The notes under the pieces: model-generated | The model's database searches: none | The model's input: only the letters and a program-made list of their open reading frames with translations | What the model was told of the DNA's origin: nothing | Translations under genes and position numbers: made by a program | Assembly (NCBI GenBank): GCA_029215795.1 | Contig: JARDYH010000005.1 | Coordinates: forward strand, 39,066,001-39,130,000 | Reading direction: 5' to 3' | From: Anniella stebbinsi | Taxonomy: Eukaryota; Chordata; Lepidosauria; Squamata; Anniellidae | Length of the DNA stretch: 64,000 nt | Part shown: positions 11,110 to 22,792 of the stretch, in pieces | How positions within the stretch are numbered: the stretch's first letter is position 1 | Layout: each line of letters opens with the position of its first letter

Positions 11110-11335
11110 TAGCTATGCCAGAGTGGTTAGAGTGTTGGAGTGGGATTTGAGAGATCTCAGCCATGAAGCTCACTGGGTGAGTTTGGGCCAGTCACAGACT
11201 CACAGCCTAACCTCCCTTACAGGGTTGTTGTTAGGATAAAATGGAGAAGAGAAGGACCATGTAAGCTGCCTTCGGTTCCTTGCAGGGGGGGGGGGGGGGA
11301 GAAAGTATATAAACGTAAAAAAACTAAATAAATAA
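11110..11335 (+). mobile_element. tRNA-derived SINE (squamate type)
   Basis: Head agagtggttagagtgttgga, body gtttgggccagtcacagact and aggataaaatggagaag, a poly-G insertion (about 11286-11299), then a decayed tail ending aactaaataaataa. The B box is degraded. Confidence 0.75.
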
Positions 11336-11398
11336 GTTTCAAGTTGCAGGGTGTTGAGTGTTGTGTCTGGAGTTTCAAGGTAGTGTTCTTATGAGGTA

Positions 11399-11600
11399 AG
11401 AACATCAGAAGAACCCTGCTGGATTAGACCAAGGGTCCATCTAGTCCAGCATTCTGTTCATACAATGGCCAACCAGCTGCCTGTGGGGAAACCCACAAGC
11501 AGGACATGAGTTCAACAGCATCCTCCTTCTTGTGTTCTCCATCAACTGGTGTACATGGGTTTACTGCTTCTGATACAGGAACCAGGAACTGTTTTAGGAA
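11399..11600. mobile_element. Interspersed repeat (gaacatcagaagaaccctgc family)
   Basis: The sequence gaacatcagaagaaccctgc ... aagggtccatctagtccagc ... ggccaaccagctgcc also appears inverted at 31400-31560 and in diverged form at 58080-58230. It is probably a retroposon tail; the class is not settled. Confidence 0.5.
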
Positions 11601-11889
11601 GGGACATGCTGGCAATGTGCTTCAATTCTTATGTCTGTTTTTGGAGACAGGATGTTTGTTTGTTTTTGCAAAGTGCTCCCTTTTAGTACAAGTGCCTTTT
11701 CCCATGTTTCCCATCACCAGGGCTTTCCCCATATGTGCTCAAAGTTTCTAATGACATGAAGCCAGAGAGATAATCCTGTATGACCTGTCATCTGAGCTAC
11801 TGTCTCCCTGTCTGGGGCATATATATGGGCACTGGTGTGCTCTGATTGGGTGCATATCTTAAACCTTGTCATGTGGGGCAGTTGTCATT

Positions 11890-12062
11890 GGTGAGTGGTG
11901 TCTGGAAAACAAATTGAGGCGTAATCCAGACAAGACTATGGGTACAGGAACATATCTGGTCTTAGATGGTTTGGTTTTGGTTGTAAAACAGTGTTTGTTT
12001 TACTGTTTATTATATTGTTTCTTTTATTATGTATGCTGCCTTGGGAGAGTTCCACCCTTAAA
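11890..12062 (+). mobile_element. LINE 3' remnant (L2-like)
   Basis: The segment reading NPDKTMG in one frame, followed by a T-rich tail and gctgccttgggagagttcca, resembles the end of an L2 ORF2 and its 3' tail. Confidence 0.4.
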
Positions 12063-12065
12063 GGT

Positions 12066-12148
<83 letters not shown>
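12063..12148. repeat. Compound (TG)n(GATA)n microsatellite
   Basis: About 17 TG units pass directly into about 11 GATA units. Long GATA tracts are known from snake sex-chromosome satellite DNA; one locus of this size does not indicate chromosome type. Confidence 0.95.
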
Positions 12149-12267
12149 CTTCATGGAGTTCAGTGGAGGTGGATATCCTTACACCTACCTTGTCATCAGC
12201 TTGAAGATTTGCTGCTGATAAGAGCATGGCCATGGTCTGGCGGACTTCAGGATATAGCATAAGGGTG

Positions 12268-12592
12268 CCTCTACAAGAGTGATTTAAAGTTCTTTCAAAG
12301 CGCATTACCGATTTTACCTCCACATGAACGGAGTTCAAATCAGGGGTTGAGGCGCTTTTTCTGTCTGATTATGCGCATTATCGAATGCGCGTTAAATAGT
12401 GAGTTTTAATTTACCACGGGGGTTAAAGCGCCTTATGACCATGTAAAGTTACAAGCGATGCTCCGTATGTAAACAACTTTAAAGCACGTTTCATACAACC
12501 GGTAATGTACTTCACCACCTCCCGTGTATAGGGATTAGGCATAAAAGCGATTGGGAGCAGATGCACATAATTGGCCAACCGGGCGTTAAGTG
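12268..12592. mobile_element. CpG-rich TIR element, copy 2 (diverged)
   Basis: It starts CCTCTACAAG and shares tgattatgcgcattatcgaa and gcgcgttaaa with 523-838. The right terminus has lost the inverted end, and several CpGs have become TG or CA. Confidence 0.6.
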
Positions 12593-13312
12593 TGTTGCCC
12601 ATGTCCCACCCACAACTCCACCCTATTTTGTCCATTCCACCAGTATGGATACTCCAGTGTAGTGGCTCTGCTGCAGGGCCAGCTCTACCATTACACATAG
12701 TAAGATGGTCACTTCAGGTGGCAGGTGTTGGGAGATGGCAGCAAGATATTGGAGAGGGCTGTGTGCCAAGCAACCTGTCCTGTGCTCCCTAAGCTAGCCT
12801 GCTGCCTTCAGGTATAGTGGAAGATGCTGTGCTGCAGAAAGATTCAACTGGCAGTCCAGCCAGCTTTTGTACGTGGAATGGGAGGGGGGTTCCATCTTGT
12901 TCTTTGCCTCTGGCAACAAAATATCTTAAGCCAGCCCTTTTCCGCTGACTGAGTGTTCTGCCAGAATATCCAAGCAGTTCCGCTGTTGTATCTTTCATTG
13001 AGGTGGTATGGAGGTGCCATATCAGTGTAACAGGGCTTTTGCCATATCCTAAATAGCCCTCGGGCATGTATCTTGAATAAAAGATAGTACTCTCACATTA
13101 ATATTACAAAGATAAAATCCATATTGCAGCTCTGGTGCATCAAATAAGGAGCAACCTTACTCTCTGCCTTTTTGCCCCAAATATAAGAATAATGAACTGG
13201 CCAAGTAACAATACAGTAATCTTCACAGCTATCAGAAGTTAGGTGTGTGTAAGGTTGCAGCCTTCATCATTGTTATGATTAAAGCTAAGAATTACTCTTA
13301 GGACATGTCCAT
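12593..13312. other. Unassigned sequence
   Basis: No gene or repeat family recognised. Confidence 0.45.
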
Positions 13313-13320
13313 TCCTGAAT

Positions 13321-13640
13321 TAGGCTGACCATATGAAAAGGAGGACAGGGCTCCTGTAACTTTAACAGTTGTAGAGAAAAGGGAATTTCAGCCAGTGTCA
13401 TTTGTATGCAATCAGTTCCTGGTGAAATTCCCTCTTCATCACAACAGTTAAAGTTGCAGGGGCCTTGCCTTCTTTTGTATCTGGTCACTCTAGTATAGTG
13501 CCTGCAACTTTAACTGTTGTGATGAAGAGGGAATTTCACCAGGAACTAACTGCATACAAATGACCCTGGCTGAAATTCCCTTTTCTCTACAACTGTTAAA
13601 GTTACAGGAGCCCTGTCCTCCTTTTCATATGGTCAGCCTA
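13321..13640. mobile_element. hAT-like palindromic MITE (TAGGCTGACC type)
   Basis: A 320-bp near-perfect palindrome with ends TAGGCTGACCATATG and CATATGGTCAGCCTA. Inner motifs actttaacagttgtagagaa and gaaattccctcttcatcaca occur on both arms. It encodes nothing. No clear target duplication is visible at this copy, although other copies have 8-bp duplications. Confidence 0.8.
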
Positions 13641-14816
13641 GTAATGTGGTTCTTGCTTTAGTTGGTTTGTAATGAGAATGTAAATCTTGCATTGGCCCAA
13701 GTGCTCACTGCATTTCAAATGCCTCTCTTTGGTTTTGTCCTCCACATGAACAATGATCATTCGCTGACATAAATAGAGCAAAGAGAGGCTTAATGGTGAT
13801 TTAGGCCTTATTTATGTAAAAGTTCTTATTCATTTATCCCTTTATATGAGAGCTTGCTATGTCAACAATTGTTTTGCAGGAAGATCATTGGCTGCTTTAA
13901 TGGTGCTTTAATGTTGATAATGCTATACGTGAAAATAGACTCCCCCAATAATCTACCCCAGTGTGAATGCCGTTAGTCTGAAAATGAGCTGTAATTGGAA
14001 TTTTCCCTTCAAACTTATTTTAATTTCCCAGAGAACATTAATAATGAACAAACTATGATGTGTGAAGAAATGTTCAGTATTATAGGCCAAACAATGGAAA
14101 CAATAGACTACAGTGTACCATAGCAAAGGAAATGTCTCTTCTTTGCCCCATTACAGAATTCCCTGTACTGCCATTTAGTCTTAGAATGAATAGTTATCTT
14201 AGCAAACAGCAGTTACAATTTACCAGAAAATACACCGTATTACACTAAGCCACAGAACCTCTTCCCACATAAAGTATGTTTTAAAATAAATTTATTCAAA
14301 CAATGTACATTATATCAAGGGTATGCATTCTTCCACCTCTGCGGGGGAAGAACCAAATGGAGGATATCTTATGCTCATCGATGTCAAGCAGCATTCTTCC
14401 AAGTGTACCATACTACTTTTCACAAAGTATAATCCGACAACCTTTGGGCTGCAATGCATAACCCAGGTAAGCCAGTACATCTGAAAATAATTTGTAGCAC
14501 AACCCTACTTCTGTCTACTCAGTAAATGAGTAAAGCCTATTGGCTCCAATGGGCTTTGCTCCCAGTTAAGTGAATGTAGGATTGCGATCTAAATCCCTTT
14601 ATCTGAATAAAGCAAAGTCCAAATACTACAGTTTAATTGGGTGGATTATAAACAAGAATACACATATCATACCACATATAAGGGTGCAATCATGTGCATG
14701 TTTAAACAGAAAAAGTCCTACAGCTCCTAGCATTCTTCAGTCAAGAGATGCTGAGAGTTATAGGATATTTATTCTGTGTAAACATGCATAGAATTGCACC
14801 CTAAGGCCTCTATGTG
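13641..14816. other. Unassigned sequence
   Basis: No gene recognised. AATAAA-like words are common because of the AT content. Confidence 0.45.
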
Positions 14817-15136
14817 TAGGGTGACCATATGAAAAGGAGGACAGGGTTCCTATATCTTTAACAGTTGTATAGAAAAGAGAATTTCAGCAGGTGTCATTTG
14901 TATGCATGAAGCAACTGATGAAATTCCCTCTTCATCACAACAGTTAAAGCTGTAGGAGCCCTGCCCTCTTTCATATCTGGTCACTCAAATATAGCTACCG
15001 CAGCTTTAACTGTTGTGATGAAGAGGGAATTTCACTAGGTGCTTCAGACATACAATTAACACCTGCTGAAATTCCCTTTTCTGTACAACTGTTAAAGATA
15101 CAGGAGCCCTATCCTCCTTTTCACATGGTCACCCTA
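14817..15136. mobile_element. hAT-like palindromic MITE (TAGGGTGACC type)
   Basis: Ends TAGGGTGACCATATG and ACATGGTCACCCTA, with the same inner motifs as the 13321 copy but more diverged. Confidence 0.8.
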
Positions 15137-15519
15137 CATTGTTGCTGTCTTGCTATCAGAGTTGCCCCACAGTTGGCCCCAGGGCTGAGCATGACCCAAC
15201 AGTATTAGGACTTCAGACTCCCTCTGCCCCTCTTGCAATTTGAGTACTGTCCATGGAGATGTGTACAGAAAGACCCCTGTGCCATCACACATGCAAGACA
15301 AGCTAAACACTTTTTAAATCTCTGTGTGAGAAAAAGTAATATGTGATATGCCATTGAGGTATTACTCACAGATATTCATACAGTCACAGCAGTAAGGACC
15401 ATAGGGAAAACAATCCAAAAGAAGTGGTAGGGCAATGCCTTTATTGGGACCAACTAAAAGGACACAAAGAAATGAACCAGCATTTGAGTCAATCAAAATT
15501 CATCATTCTTCACCTAGGG
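15137..15519. other. Unassigned sequence
   Basis: No gene recognised. Confidence 0.45.
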
Positions 15520-16062
15520 GTGACCATATTACATACACCAGCTTTAAAATCACTTCACTGGCTGCCAATTAGTTTCCAGGCAAAGTATAAAGTGTTGGTT
15601 ATTACCTTTAAAGCCAACAATTGTTTGGATCCAGGTCACCTGTGGGATCGCCTTCCCTCATACAATCCGCCCTGCACACTCTAGTCCTCTGGGAAGAATT
15701 TACTTCAGTCAGCCAAAGCTAGGCTGACAACCGTTACCCAGAGGACCCTCTCTTCTACCGCTCCCAGACTGTGGAATGGCCTGCTGGGAGAGATTTGTCA
15801 ACTTAACAGTCTCTCTGACTTTAAGAAAGCCAGAAAGACTGATCGCTTCTGGCAGGCCTACCTAGTTGAATTGTAAGATATTTCATTGGTTTTATATGTT
15901 TTATATGGTTTTATATGTTTATAAAACATATTGGTTTTATTGGTTTTATATGTTTTTAATCAGTTTTATGTATTTTATACTATTTTGTAGTTAATGTTGT
16001 TCCCCGCTTTGATCCAGAGGGAGAGGTGAGAAAGAAATAATAATAATTATTATTATCATCAT
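15520..16062 (+). mobile_element. L2-type LINE 3' end with ORF2 C-terminus
   Basis: It reads as LKSLHWLPISFQAKYKVLVI and TFKANN in one frame, matching the C-terminal end of an L2/CR1 reverse-transcriptase ORF, and then drifts out of frame. A T-rich tail follows, with gttccccgctttgatccaga and a terminal (ATT)n. Truncated at the 5' end and inactive. Confidence 0.75.
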
Positions 16063-17140
16063 AATTATCGTTATCGTTATTATTCATCTGGCTGGATAAT
16101 AAGCAACAACAACATAAAGGTTGGGGGGGAGGTTGGGCAAAGGATTTTGTTGGGCACGATGAAGAAAGCTGTATTACAAAATGTTTGCAATAGTCTTAAA
16201 ATACAATGGGGGAGGTATATTAAAGGCTATAACCCTGTAATCAAAACTGTAGGTACTGTTCTCCCTTTGAGAATAACTCTCTTTTGGTTATTTGGATTTG
16301 TCTTTAAAATGTATAAAATAAACTAGATGCCAAAAAGTAGAATGAACTTCGCCAAGAAAAGGTTATTTAATAAAAGAAGGAATCATTATATAGACAAATT
16401 CTCTCATTAGGTTACTACTACCAGTGGAGGCTGGTGGCTTCAATGTCATGGGCCAGTGAGTCTGCTCCGGGTTTCAGTCAGAACCAGTCAGAACTCCAAA
16501 GGAGCTATCCAATGTGTGGAAGTGGATTCACTGCCCCACTGACGTTGGAGCCATCCGCCTCCACTGGCTGCTACTTTGCTGGCAACCAAATTCAGAGACC
16601 CCTTAGATGGAAATAAGGCAATTACTAAGCTACGGGAAAATGAAGCTCCAGATGATAAACACACAAAAATGCTTGAAGCAAAACGCAAGATTGCCTATTA
16701 AAATCTACTTCTAGTGTTTGGAACGTGTCAGCATGAAAAACTACACTTACAAGCAGAGTGTAGACTCGTATGTTCTTGTCAACTGCTGGATAAGTGGAAA
16801 GGATTTTAGCGCTCTGTATTGTGTAAGCTGTACTGTGTAAAAGTCTGAGTTTGGAGAATGATCTACATGATTTTTTAAAAAATGTTTTAAATGGAATTAG
16901 AGGTGTGATGTTGTATGGGAAAAGCAGAACCAGTGGGGATTCCAAGTTTTTTAGAAATGGGGCTACACATGATAAATATATATATATTTGCAGTCTCTGA
17001 AGGGCAGAACACGGCTGGTAAAGCATTGCTGGGAAAACCCTGATGTGGAGTCACTTTGTTTTTCCTTTCTCCCTAATCTCTCTATCCTGCCATATACAAA
17101 ATGTTCCTGCAAGCCAGCTAACGATTCTCCATCCAACAAC
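16063..17140. other. Unassigned sequence
   Basis: No gene recognised; the 133-aa minus-strand frame at 16625-17026 has no recognisable domain. A short (TA)n lies near 16978. Confidence 0.45.
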
Positions 17141-17142
17141 AT

Positions 17143-17385
17143 TGTTGCAGTAATGATGTAGCAGAAGTTATGTTGCATTCTTATTATGTGCTCCATTGTG
17201 CTATCCTATGACATATGATTATGTGTGTGTGTTCTACTGTGTGGAAACCTGCTGTGTCTTCACAAACAGCATTGCTAGAGATCTATATAAACCAAGCTAA
17301 CAAACAATAAACAACCTTCCTGCCTAGAACATCTCGGTGTGTGTGTCTTCATTCCTTCAAGTCTCCCTCCAGCTCCCTTTTAACT
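17143..17385 (+). mobile_element. Possible LTR fragment
   Basis: This stretch has the layout of an LTR 3' half: a TATA-like ctatataaac (about 17283), an aataaa about 20 bp further on, then ctcggtgtgtgtgtcttcat as a possible R/U5. No target duplication was found and the boundaries are uncertain. Confidence 0.35.
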
Positions 17386-17774
17386 GAGAAATTAGTTCTG
17401 GCTCATATGTTAATTGCTGGTGTGGTACATTTCATTTGCCACAAGGGAACTTAATGGAGGTGTGTGGAGGGGCTTTATATATCCGTGAGAATTACTTGGG
17501 TTGTGAAACAAGCGAACGTTTCTCTTCTTCCCCCCACACCCAAATTCCATACTTATAACTGCTTCTACATTCCTGATATGTTAGAGCAAAGAACAAAACT
17601 GAAAATGTTTTCTAACCCTGATTAAAATAAAATACATTGAGCATGTGGAGTTTCACATTTTAAACTTGCTTAAATCACACATGATATCATGAGTATTATC
17701 CTGTTTCTGCTACCATGATGCTAAACACATTTACTTTGGAATAAGCACCATTTTATTGTCAAAAAAAGATACTG
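17386..17774. other. Unassigned sequence
   Basis: No gene recognised. Confidence 0.45.
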
Positions 17775-18160
17775 GGTGGGAAGGAAAATCAGCCCCCATA
17801 GCTTATTTTCCTGCCCCACATGTGCCGGTTGTGCACTGCATAGTTACCATAATTACCCTCGCCGGATAATTTTGACACACCAGCTGAACCCAGTCAGGGT
17901 GGGTGGCAAATGGGTTTAAACCAGCCCAGAACCTATAGCTTATTCTAGGGTTGTGGAGTGGTTAGTAACCCTCCGCCCATCCTTGGCAGGTTCAGAAAAA
18001 AATAACCAACTGCACCCGGCAAGAATACAAGTGTAATAAATAAATAAACAAATAAATAAATAATCATGGTAATTACGCTGCATGTGACTGGCTCACTCAG
18101 GGCAGGAAAATAAGCAATGGTGGCTTATTTATTTCCTCCACCAATTGTGTGAACCTGGTC
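17775..18160. mobile_element. Possible inverted-repeat MITE
   Basis: catagcttattttcctgccc (about 17798) is mirrored by gggcaggaaaataagcaatg (about 18100). An AATA-rich microsatellite sits inside (18032-18063). The family is unknown. Confidence 0.4.
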
Positions 18161-18349
18161 ACTATATTTTAAAAGTAAAATTCAAATGAGCATCTGTACC
18201 CATTCTTTATTGGCTGCCCTTGCCTATAAAAAATCTTTAACAATAAGAAAGTATGCGATTGGGAGCAGCATCAGCTCCTGGTGAGCCGCAGTCCTGTAGC
18301 TGACATCCGGCTTAGGTAGTAATTGAGGGGGCTGGGCTGTGGGTCCTGG

Positions 18350-19340
18350 TGTCATGACCCCTGACCCTCAAAACATTCAGTGTGCCACAGTGGTCTCTGA
18401 TGAGAGCAAGGCTCAGGCTGTGGGTAGGACAGCCAGTACCTTACTCAGGACCCTCCCAGCCAGAGGACAAAGCCCTGCATCATCCTCTGGCTTACAGGAT
18501 AAACATCTATTTCCCCAGTCTTGCAGAAATCTAAGACTGCATAATGAGGCAAAGGCCATTTTACAGACCAATCAGCTCCTCCCAGAGGGGTGGAGTTAAT
18601 CACACTGCAGATCTTGTTAGCCTACTTAAGGCTTCAGTTGTCTTTAGCTCCTTGCTGAGACATTAGCTGAATTCGAACAACACAATAGTCAATGGTGGGT
18701 TGACTTACCCTAACCCTCATGCTAACCCTAGGGGGCACTCCCCACACAACATGGTAATAAATAATCAACTGTGGTGTGGATGAGGATCAGCGCTGAGTTG
18801 ACTATGGCAGCATTCAGATGACACAATAGTCAAAACAACTGACGATTGTTTCCCCCACACCAGTTGTTTATTGTGTCGTCTGAATTGAGCCACTATGTTC
18901 CTATTGTTCAAGTAGGATACTGCTCCAGGCGACAGGACCTGTATTTAGAGCTATCCAACGTCCTGTTTTCATCTGCCCTCTACTTAAGACGGCTTCCTCC
19001 TTGATATTTCCTATGATGCCTTGACTTTGACCAGATTATATATGCTTAACCTGACCTTGCCTATTGTGACTAGACTCTGCTTAGTAAACTGCACTTTAGC
19101 AGCCCTGTTTGGACACCCTCCAGATGCAACAGTCTTCCCCTCCAGGCCTCAAGACACCGCAGAAGTGAGCCCCCTGTACTTTGGCCCTAAGATCCAGCCC
19201 TTGCTGTACTATTACAAGGGACTACATCACTTCAACTTCATATTAGGAACTCTTTGTGAATAAACAGCCCTTGTACAAATTTATTATATGTGTAGAAGCC
19301 TATTGTATAAGCCAGCCTTCAGGACTGGAAGAACATGACA
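18350..19340 (+). mobile_element. LTR-like unit with nested MITE
   Basis: It begins TGTCATGACC and ends AACATGACA, giving inverted TGTCATG/CATGACA ends like those of the solo LTR at 10132. A possible promoter region (cctacttaagg, 18622) and an AATAAA (about 19257) are present. A MITE (18667-18889) interrupts it. No 5-bp duplication is visible (cctgg versus tgact), so the limits or integrity are uncertain. Confidence 0.5.
18667..18889. mobile_element. Inverted-repeat MITE nested in the LTR-like unit
   Basis: ctgaattcgaacaacacaat at the left is mirrored by ttgtgtcgtctgaattgag at the right, with a further internal copy (cattcagatgacacaatagt). Non-coding. Confidence 0.5.
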
Positions 19341-20340
19341 TGACTGAGAGCAGATACAAATGTCATTGGCACAGATCCAGAGAAGCTGATGCACCTAGTT
19401 TTGTGCATGCTTCAACAAAGTCTCATTATAATTAGTTCAGAGTTAATCCACTGCAGTCTTCTAAGAGCATCATCCAGAATTCCTTTAGTTAGAACATTGC
19501 AGCCAAGAACCAACTATACAGATGGCATATCCATCAATTCCTAGTTCATTATGTTTATACAGACGATAAATCCATTAAATCCTGAAATCTTGTTGAGTTT
19601 TCCAGTCTTTATAAGAGAGACCTGGATTTTGCTTTATCACAGGGGTAACACGACCCAAGCAATTTCATCTGAAAAAAGTAAGTTTTTTTTTTTTTGCATG
19701 CCAGGAATATGAACTAGCAAAAATAGCCAGTTTTATTGTTTATATATATACCATGTGATTATAATTCCAGTTATTAAGATCAAATTTGTTAGAGAGAAAA
19801 ACAACAATAAATAGTTTTCTTTTTGTACAGGGAAGGGCAGACTTCCTGTTTGTGGGATCTACACTGTTTCCTACTAGAAACCTGAGATCCACCAACTGCA
19901 GTCAGATGCAATGTGGTGGCTCAAGGGGAAAAGCCAACTACATCTTGAACTATTGTATAACTTAAACCTAAAATGTGCTATTGTTAAACAATTGAGAATT
20001 GGAAACTTTTGCTGATCTACTGCAAATCACCCAAAGATTTACCAGTAGATCTCAATTTAACTTCTACCCATGACCAGTTCTAGTGGATATAACGATTCTT
20101 AGCAGAACTCACATGCCTGGCCTTGTCATGGGGGTTGGCTCCTCCCCGCAACATAATAAAGAAAAATATCACCAGGGTACCTGCTTCTGTGGGGAGGGGG
20201 AGCACATCTGTTTTATAGCACATCTGTAACTGTACATGTATTCTGCATTTTCTGCTCCCCTTTGAAATTTCCACATTATCCCTCCCCGGCTCTTCTCTCC
20301 ATACTATCCTGAGTAATGTCCCCCATCCCTGCAATGTATA
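19341..20340. other. Unassigned sequence
   Basis: No gene recognised. Confidence 0.45.
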
Positions 20341-20719
20341 AGTAAATTTATATTTTGTATTAGTATTTTTATATTTTATTTATTTTATTTATTAGTTTTA
20401 TATTTTTATTTATTAGATTTGTATACCTTCCGACTGACAAATGCCCTCAGAGCAACTAACTATGCAAAGTCAGAAACAGTGCACACTAACATCCTCTTTA
20501 AAACTTACAAACTATATGGAAAAAATATTCTTATAATAATGGCTAACATGACCCTGGAACTCACGGGGATGCAGATCACAACTAATGGTACAGATCTGTT
20601 AGAGTTGATGTCTGATTTTAAAATGGCTTGAACTTATGGAGCTCTTTCAATGTATCATTGATGAGAATAATGGCTGATCAAACAGTAGCTTTTCCCAAGA
20701 TGATTTTCAATAAATACAT

Positions 20720-21185
20720 TTGGACTAATAAGAAGGTGATGTTTGGGTCCAGTATTACTTTGGACCACAATACCTGAGAGAGCGCCCTTCTCAGCATGAA
20801 TCTACCAGTACTCTACTCTCAGTATCTAAGGTCTTCCTCTGGGTGCTTCATCCAAGGGATGCTTGGAAGGCGGCAACAAGGGAGAGGGCCTTCTCAATAG
20901 TGGAGCTATCTGTGGCCTGCCTGATGCCAACATTGCTATCTTTTTGGCACCAGGTTAAGACATATCTCTTTTCTCAGGCATTTAGCTGCTTATGATGGCT
21001 TTTAAGTGGTCCTGGATCTGACCTATGGTATGGCTGACTGTTTAAAGTTGCTTTTTAGATATAAGTTGTCTTCATGTATATCGTTTGTGTGTTTTATGGA
21101 AATGGTTTTTAAACTTGTATACTGTATTTTATGTTTTCAATCTTTGTAAACTGCCCGAACAGCTTCAGCTATGGGGCAGTAGAGA
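20720..21185 (+). mobile_element. L2/CR1-like LINE 3' end
   Basis: aaggcggcaacaagggagag / ggccttctcaatagtggagc resembles the end of an L2/CR1 ORF2, followed by a T-rich tail and ctgcccgaacagcttcagct. Diverged; no open frame. Confidence 0.5.
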
Positions 21186-21192
21186 GCCACCT

Positions 21193-21318
21193 GATCCCAT
21201 CTTGGTACCCTCCAGATGTTTTGTACTACAACTTCCATCATTCCTGATCATTGGTCATGCTGGCTGGGCTGAGGGGAGTTCTAGTCAAAAATGCCTGGAG
21301 GGGAACGCCTCACTTTAA
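21193..21318. mobile_element. ACTACAACTCCCA-type MITE
   Basis: Inverted arms: accctccagatgttttgtac / tacaacttccatcattcctg, and ggggagttctagtcaaaaat / gcctggaggg. Confidence 0.6.
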
Positions 21319-21570
21319 GAGACATAATCCCACACACACTGGAACCCACCAAAGACCACACCCTTCCAACAATGCCATTGCTGATTTTGCTGCTAAAATT
21401 TTGTAGCATGGCAAGAGTTTGTTTTTTTTAAAGGCACTCTATACCTTAAAACAAGGCTCACATAATGTTGTCAAACATAGGCTGACCATATGAAAAGGAG
21501 GACAGGGCTCATGTAACTTTAACAGTTGTAGAGAAAAGGGAATTTCAGCCAGTGTCATTTGTATGCTATT

Positions 21571-21982
21571 TGCATGAGTGTAGGGTGAAATAAAGAGACG
21601 AGACAACATATTTGGATTTAAATATGGGCCACATTTATTAAGTCGGATCTGCATAAGGGAAGACCTAAGCGGGCATCTAAGTAATGGCTTCGTACTGAGC
21701 CGTCCTAGGAAAGGGCAAGCCATTCTTGCCCCGTGGGGTGGCGCCTGCCATCGCGCCACTCCCGGGGCTTCCCTTTGGGTAGGGAGGCATTCCTGCGTCG
21801 CTACCCCCGTGCCACACGGCTCCGAGGATGTGAGTAAGGTTAGCCTCAGAGGTAAGCCTTAACCTTTCAGCTGTTGCCGCACGGCTCCCAGCCTTGGGCT
21901 TCAGGCTCTACCCCTCACCACAATGGTGCCTGAGAATGCTTACCAGCCTCCACCCACTCTAGATGCCCGCGCCTAACCGCCA
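21571..21982 (-). repeat. Ngaro copy 1: outer 412-bp 3' repeat
   Basis: Matches 22360-22771 with a constant offset of 789 bp and only one difference seen by eye (tgcatgag versus tgcgtgag, four bases from the terminus). A minus-strand AATAAA at 21634-21639 is a plausible polyadenylation signal. Confidence 0.92.
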
Positions 21983-22180
21983 ATAATTGTGACCAATTGA
22001 TCAAATCAACCTATTTACAAATGATCGAATTAACCTATTTACTTCACCCATCATGTCTTACAGTATGGAGTAGGCGAAAAAACACACAAACAATTCAGAG
22101 TGTGTGCAAAAAATTCCTACTCGGTCTCCAAAGGGACAACCAGCAAAGCCCATACTGCCAACAAGGGAGGGCGGGAGGGA
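21983..22180 (-). other. Ngaro copy 1: spacer between the 3' repeats
   Basis: A 198-bp segment present only once in the element. It holds an imperfect tandem pair (gatcaaatcaacctatttac and gatcgaattaacctatttac, 21999-22041). Confidence 0.8.
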
Positions 22181-22359
22181 GCAGCCGTTGAAAGAGGTGG
22201 AGGGAGGCCTGCAGCTTGCTTAAATAGCTGCAGCTCCCTCCATGGCGTGGCGCCATATGAAGCGGCCAATAGGCTGCCTCCACGCCTCGTCTCTTTCCCC
22301 CACACCGCAATTGGCCCCCACCGCGCCCAGGCATGGCCGGGCACGGATCTGAGGGCACT
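22181..22359 (-). repeat. Ngaro copy 1: internal copy of the 5' repeat
   Basis: A 179-bp copy of 28762-28940 with no difference seen by eye. It abuts the internal 412-bp repeat directly, forming the junction expected if the replication intermediate is a circle. Confidence 0.92.
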
Positions 22360-22771
22360 TGCGTGAGTGTAGGGTGAAATAAAGAGACGAGACAACATAT
22401 TTGGATTTAAATATGGGCCACATTTATTAAGTCGGATCTGCATAAGGGAAGACCTAAGCGGGCATCTAAGTAATGGCTTCGTACTGAGCCGTCCTAGGAA
22501 AGGGCAAGCCATTCTTGCCCCGTGGGGTGGCGCCTGCCATCGCGCCACTCCCGGGGCTTCCCTTTGGGTAGGGAGGCATTCCTGCGTCGCTACCCCCGTG
22601 CCACACGGCTCCGAGGATGTGAGTAAGGTTAGCCTCAGAGGTAAGCCTTAACCTTTCAGCTGTTGCCGCACGGCTCCCAGCCTTGGGCTTCAGGCTCTAC
22701 CCCTCACCACAATGGTGCCTGAGAATGCTTACCAGCCTCCACCCACTCTAGATGCCCGCGCCTAACCGCCA
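22360..22771 (-). repeat. Ngaro copy 1: internal 412-bp repeat
   Basis: Partner of 21571-21982. A minus-strand AATAAA lies at 22423-22428. The hydrolase frame ends about 20 bp upstream of it in the sense direction. Confidence 0.9.
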
Positions 22772-22792
22772 CAGGGGGTGACAAGCGTCCGC

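Noticed and set aside
18705..18735. Interstitial telomere repeat (accctaaccctcatgctaac)
   Set aside because: Only two or three irregular units inside a MITE; not a TTAGGG array.
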